This document shows, one piece after another, positions 18,945-20,653 of a stretch of DNA of 20,653 nucleotides. The stretch spans positions 1,269,944-1,290,596 of the forward strand of contig BFEA01000175.1 of the NCBI GenBank assembly GCA_003427395.1. Reading direction: 5' to 3'. How positions within the stretch are numbered: position 1 is the stretch's first letter; every line of letters starts with the position of its first letter. A program made the position numbers and the translations under genes. Source of the stretch: Chara braunii (Eukaryota > Streptophyta > Charophyceae > Charales > Characeae). The notes below the pieces were generated by a model. That model did not search any database. It was not told the origin of the DNA and saw only the letters and a program-made list of their open reading frames with translations.

Positions 18945-18970
18945 TGAGGCAAACAGCCTCATTTTTTTTT
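18945..18970 (+). other. Stem-loop followed by T-run (terminator-like shape)
   Basis: TGAGGC/GCCTCA (6 bp, AAACA loop) is followed at once by a run of T. In bacteria this would be a Rho-independent terminator, and T-runs also stop pol III. In this eukaryotic context it is only a shape. Confidence 0.4.
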
Positions 18971-18984
18971 TATAGTAATTAGGT

Positions 18985-19090
18985 CGTTGGCTTAAACTAA
19001 CGGCCACGGTTGGATGTACCCACGAACCGCTGAAACACAAACCGGGGTTCGATCCCTCACGGGGTCGATGAAAAATTTGAATCATTTCTC
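18985..19090 (+). other. tRNA-like (SINE head) remnant inside element H
   Basis: A perfect B box, GGTTCGATCC, lies at 19046-19055. A TTAGGTCGTTGG-like A-box region lies about 67 bp upstream, too far for a tRNA gene. T-stem pairing is only partial, so this is at most a degenerate retroposon head. Confidence 0.3.
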
Positions 19091-19218
19091 GATTTGTGCA
19101 TTGTCATCCTTGTGCAGGGTCATGTAGTGTCTGCGCGACCTTTTTCGATTGTGAGATCTGAAGATCTCGCAGTCAAAATCGACCGCGCCTCATTCCCACC
19201 CCAATGGCCAGCTCCAAA

Positions 19219-19306
19219 AGGAACTAGCCCAAGTAGACATCGTCGAGTTCGACACCGGTATCCGCTGAGTAAAAACCTGACATGTTATCCTACTGGGCTA
19301 GTTCCT
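19219..19306 (+). other. Long stem-loop, 13+4 bp with 53-nt loop
   Basis: AGGAACTAGCCCA (19219-19231) pairs perfectly with TGGGCTAGTTCCT (19294-19306). After a one-base bulge, GTAG (19233-19236) pairs with CTAC (19290-19293). The loop holds its own small hairpin, GTCGA/TCGAC (19242-19253). Confidence 0.85.
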
Positions 19307-19470
19307 AACTTCCTACCACACTGAGGTAGGAGCAACTTTTCTTTATGAAGATTTCCGCCTCAGTGGAACGCCCGTCTGCAACACGGCAGACCCTGCCTGC
19401 CGGTCGCCCATCCTCTCGGACGAGCGTCGAGCCTTATAGGATGGGATGTTGAACCTTCAACATTTAAGCG

Positions 19471-19876
19471 AGGGTTCGAGCCCCGACAAGGGCAAATTCT
19501 TGAAACACATGACTCCGGACCCCGTAACTTTTTTGCGTCGTAGCCTCAAACATGATGTGACCACTCTTTTCATTGTGCCTTGGCCCTTAACTTTAGCATT
19601 CCAACGACCATGTGCCCTTTGCGGCCCTGCTAGAAACCGCATATGACTGGTCACACTGCCGATTATCGCTATTATTTTCGGACGTCACAACCGTCCAGAC
19701 TAAGGTTGGGAAGAGTTATAGTCCTCTCGGTCATAGGCTAGTTTGAATAAACTTTCTGACAGACGTCAATCTCATCAAGTCTCCCAATTCATCGAAAAAG
19801 TCGGACATCGTCCGAAATTGAAAAACATGAGCAGATACCTTTGTAAGGGTTTCCACTCCGACAGAGTAAACTAGGC
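19471..19876. other. Unassigned stretch
   Basis: A B-box-like GGTTCGAGCCC lies at 19473-19483. Two short hairpins follow (GGACG/CGTCC near 19680, TCGGAC/GTCCGA near 19801). No gene is seen. Confidence 0.4.
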
Positions 19877-20185
19877 TACCCATAAGTGTTGGGTAACCCA
19901 ACCTGCTTAAACATACAACATTTGCGTATAACTGAACATCCCCCAACTTATGGGTTCGCCCAGCTTCCGAAACACAAGTACATTCAACAAATAAAGATTA
20001 CGTCTTCCATTTTTTTTCTAATAAAATGTCAAATCACTCCAACTCATGGAGATTCATAACTAATCCTCAATTATGTTTAGAAAAACTAACCAAGTTGTAT
20101 AATATCTCTCTGCATTTCATGTTCTCCTGGGCATAAGACCAGACTACCCAACTTATGGATGAGTCAGCCAACCTAAAGTTACCTT
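19877..20185. repeat. CAACTTATGG repeat array 2
   Basis: CCAACTTATGGG near 19943, CCAACTCATGGA near 20038 and CCAACTTATGGA near 20150 have the same flanking blocks as array 1 (CAACCTGCTTAAACATACAAC, TAACTGA, CAGCCAACCTAAA). They are longer spaced and more diverged. A 6-bp stem (TACCCA/TGGGTA) lies near 19877. Confidence 0.65.
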
Positions 20186-20269
20186 CCAATTTTATACTAT
20201 GAATCTTACTTCCCTCTCTGCTTTGTCTGCTACTGGCTTATCCCTATACCCTTAAAAGATATAGTTGTC

Positions 20270-20613
20270 ATACCGACAGCGTCGCCGCAGGCCCACGAGA
20301 AACCGTGGCAGGGGTCCGTCGTCGGGTATGCCAAGGAGACACAGGACTGATGCGGGCGCAAAAAGCAAGCGCCACGTGAAAAGACAAGCGAGGGGAGTCG
20401 TAGGCTGAGGCGAAACGACGTGGCGGAGTGGCACGATGAGATGAAATGACGCGGGGCCGCGTCGGAAAAGGCCAGCAAGGGGAGAAAGGTGAACGAATGG
20501 AGAGGAAAGAAGCCGTACGGGTCTGGGTGTCGAATGAGGGAGGGTCCGGGACGACTTCGAACCGCGTATACTGCCGATGGGTGAGGGGGCGAAGCGTCTA
20601 GCACCGGAGACAA
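20270..20613 (-). other. GC-rich purine-biased block with a 127-codon minus frame (not supported as a gene)
   Basis: The plus strand is strongly G/A-rich here, and the minus strand carries an open frame from 20613 to 20230, rich in Ser, Pro, Phe and His, with no motif. The bias alone favours open minus frames. It abuts the (GA)n run, so a pyrimidine-rich leader of a gene outside the window is possible but unproven. Short GC stems occur (GACGCGG/CCGCGTC near 20438). Confidence 0.25.
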
Positions 20614-20617
20614 AGAA

Positions 20618-20619
<2 letters not shown>

Positions 20620-20653
<34 letters not shown>
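20620..20653. repeat. (GA)n microsatellite at window end
   Basis: Uninterrupted GA dinucleotides reaching the last base, so the full length is unknown. Confidence 0.97.

Larger units (their letters stand above)
17930..19470 (+). repeat. Structured element H, copy B: dense array of stem-loops
   Basis: The first part (18000-18240) resembles copy A at the base and translated level (ACVIVAVEG). From 18244 to 19463 there are at least 16 consecutive stem-loops. Among them are 18301-18323 (9 of 10 bp), 18348-18381 (12 of 13), 18425-18450 (9 bp), 18542-18563 (7), 18568-18598 (11), 18602-18625 (11), 18712-18733 (9), 19151-19170 (9 with one G-U), 19219-19306 (13+4 bp, bulge), 19311-19331 (7), 19407-19445 (8) and 19446-19463 (8). 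The stems are unrelated to each other, so this is not a simple repeat. Short frames through it have no motif. Function unknown. Confidence 0.6.

Noticed and set aside
19407-19500. tRNA gene suggested by GGTTCGAGCCC
   Set aside because: The paired arms here are consecutive hairpins, not a cloverleaf, and there is no acceptor stem.
20230-20613. 127-codon minus frame as a first exon
   Set aside because: A strongly purine-biased strand opens frames by chance, and no conserved motif is seen.
1-20653. CRISPR array, prokaryotic operon or phage module
   Set aside because: None of the repeats has constant repeats with unique spacers, and no bacterial or phage gene is present.

Overview
This window looks like nuclear DNA from a repeat-rich eukaryote. 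The signs are long dinucleotide microsatellites, homopolymer runs of 17-31 bases, tRNA-derived SINE-like elements with pol III A and B boxes, a LINE endonuclease fragment, and several unrelated satellites. There are no long open frames, bacterial-style operons, rRNA or convincing tRNA genes. A plant or other large-genome eukaryote is plausible, but I cannot name the lineage. I found no intact protein-coding gene; most open frames are low-complexity translations of repeats.

Layout. 1-2300: a GGCAGCGAGGCAAA-type minisatellite in two blocks, with a minus-strand candidate type III hammerhead ribozyme at 942-1001 between them. 2500-3200: a compound microsatellite and one weak candidate exon. 3600-4640: a foldback (MITE-like) element and a degenerate SINE. 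4725-6420: a higher-order satellite of about 440-500 bp units, each holding two GGTTACAGGGCAAC half-repeats. 6420-8590: mostly featureless AT-rich or mixed DNA, with a strong GC-rich hairpin at 7748-7785. 8595-9760: a 308-bp SINE with A-tail, a LINE endonuclease fragment and a 216-bp tandem repeat.

10.1-11.3 kb and 17.9-19.5 kb hold two diverged copies of one element ('H'). The second is packed with consecutive stem-loops of unrelated stem sequence. 9.1, 11.8-12.3 and 15.0-15.4 kb hold three copies of another dispersed family ('X'). 14.03-14.27 and 17.63-17.80 kb hold five copies of a short repeat whose hairpin stem changes sequence between copies while staying paired. 14.65-14.98 and 19.87-20.19 kb hold a CAACTTATGG repeat of about 60 bp. 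16.93-17.03 kb holds a 10-bp periodic array. The window ends in a (GA)n run.

The strongest hunt results are the hammerhead-like fold, the hairpin array of H copy B, and the five hairpin repeats with apparently compensated stems. All were read by eye; no folding program or database search was run.
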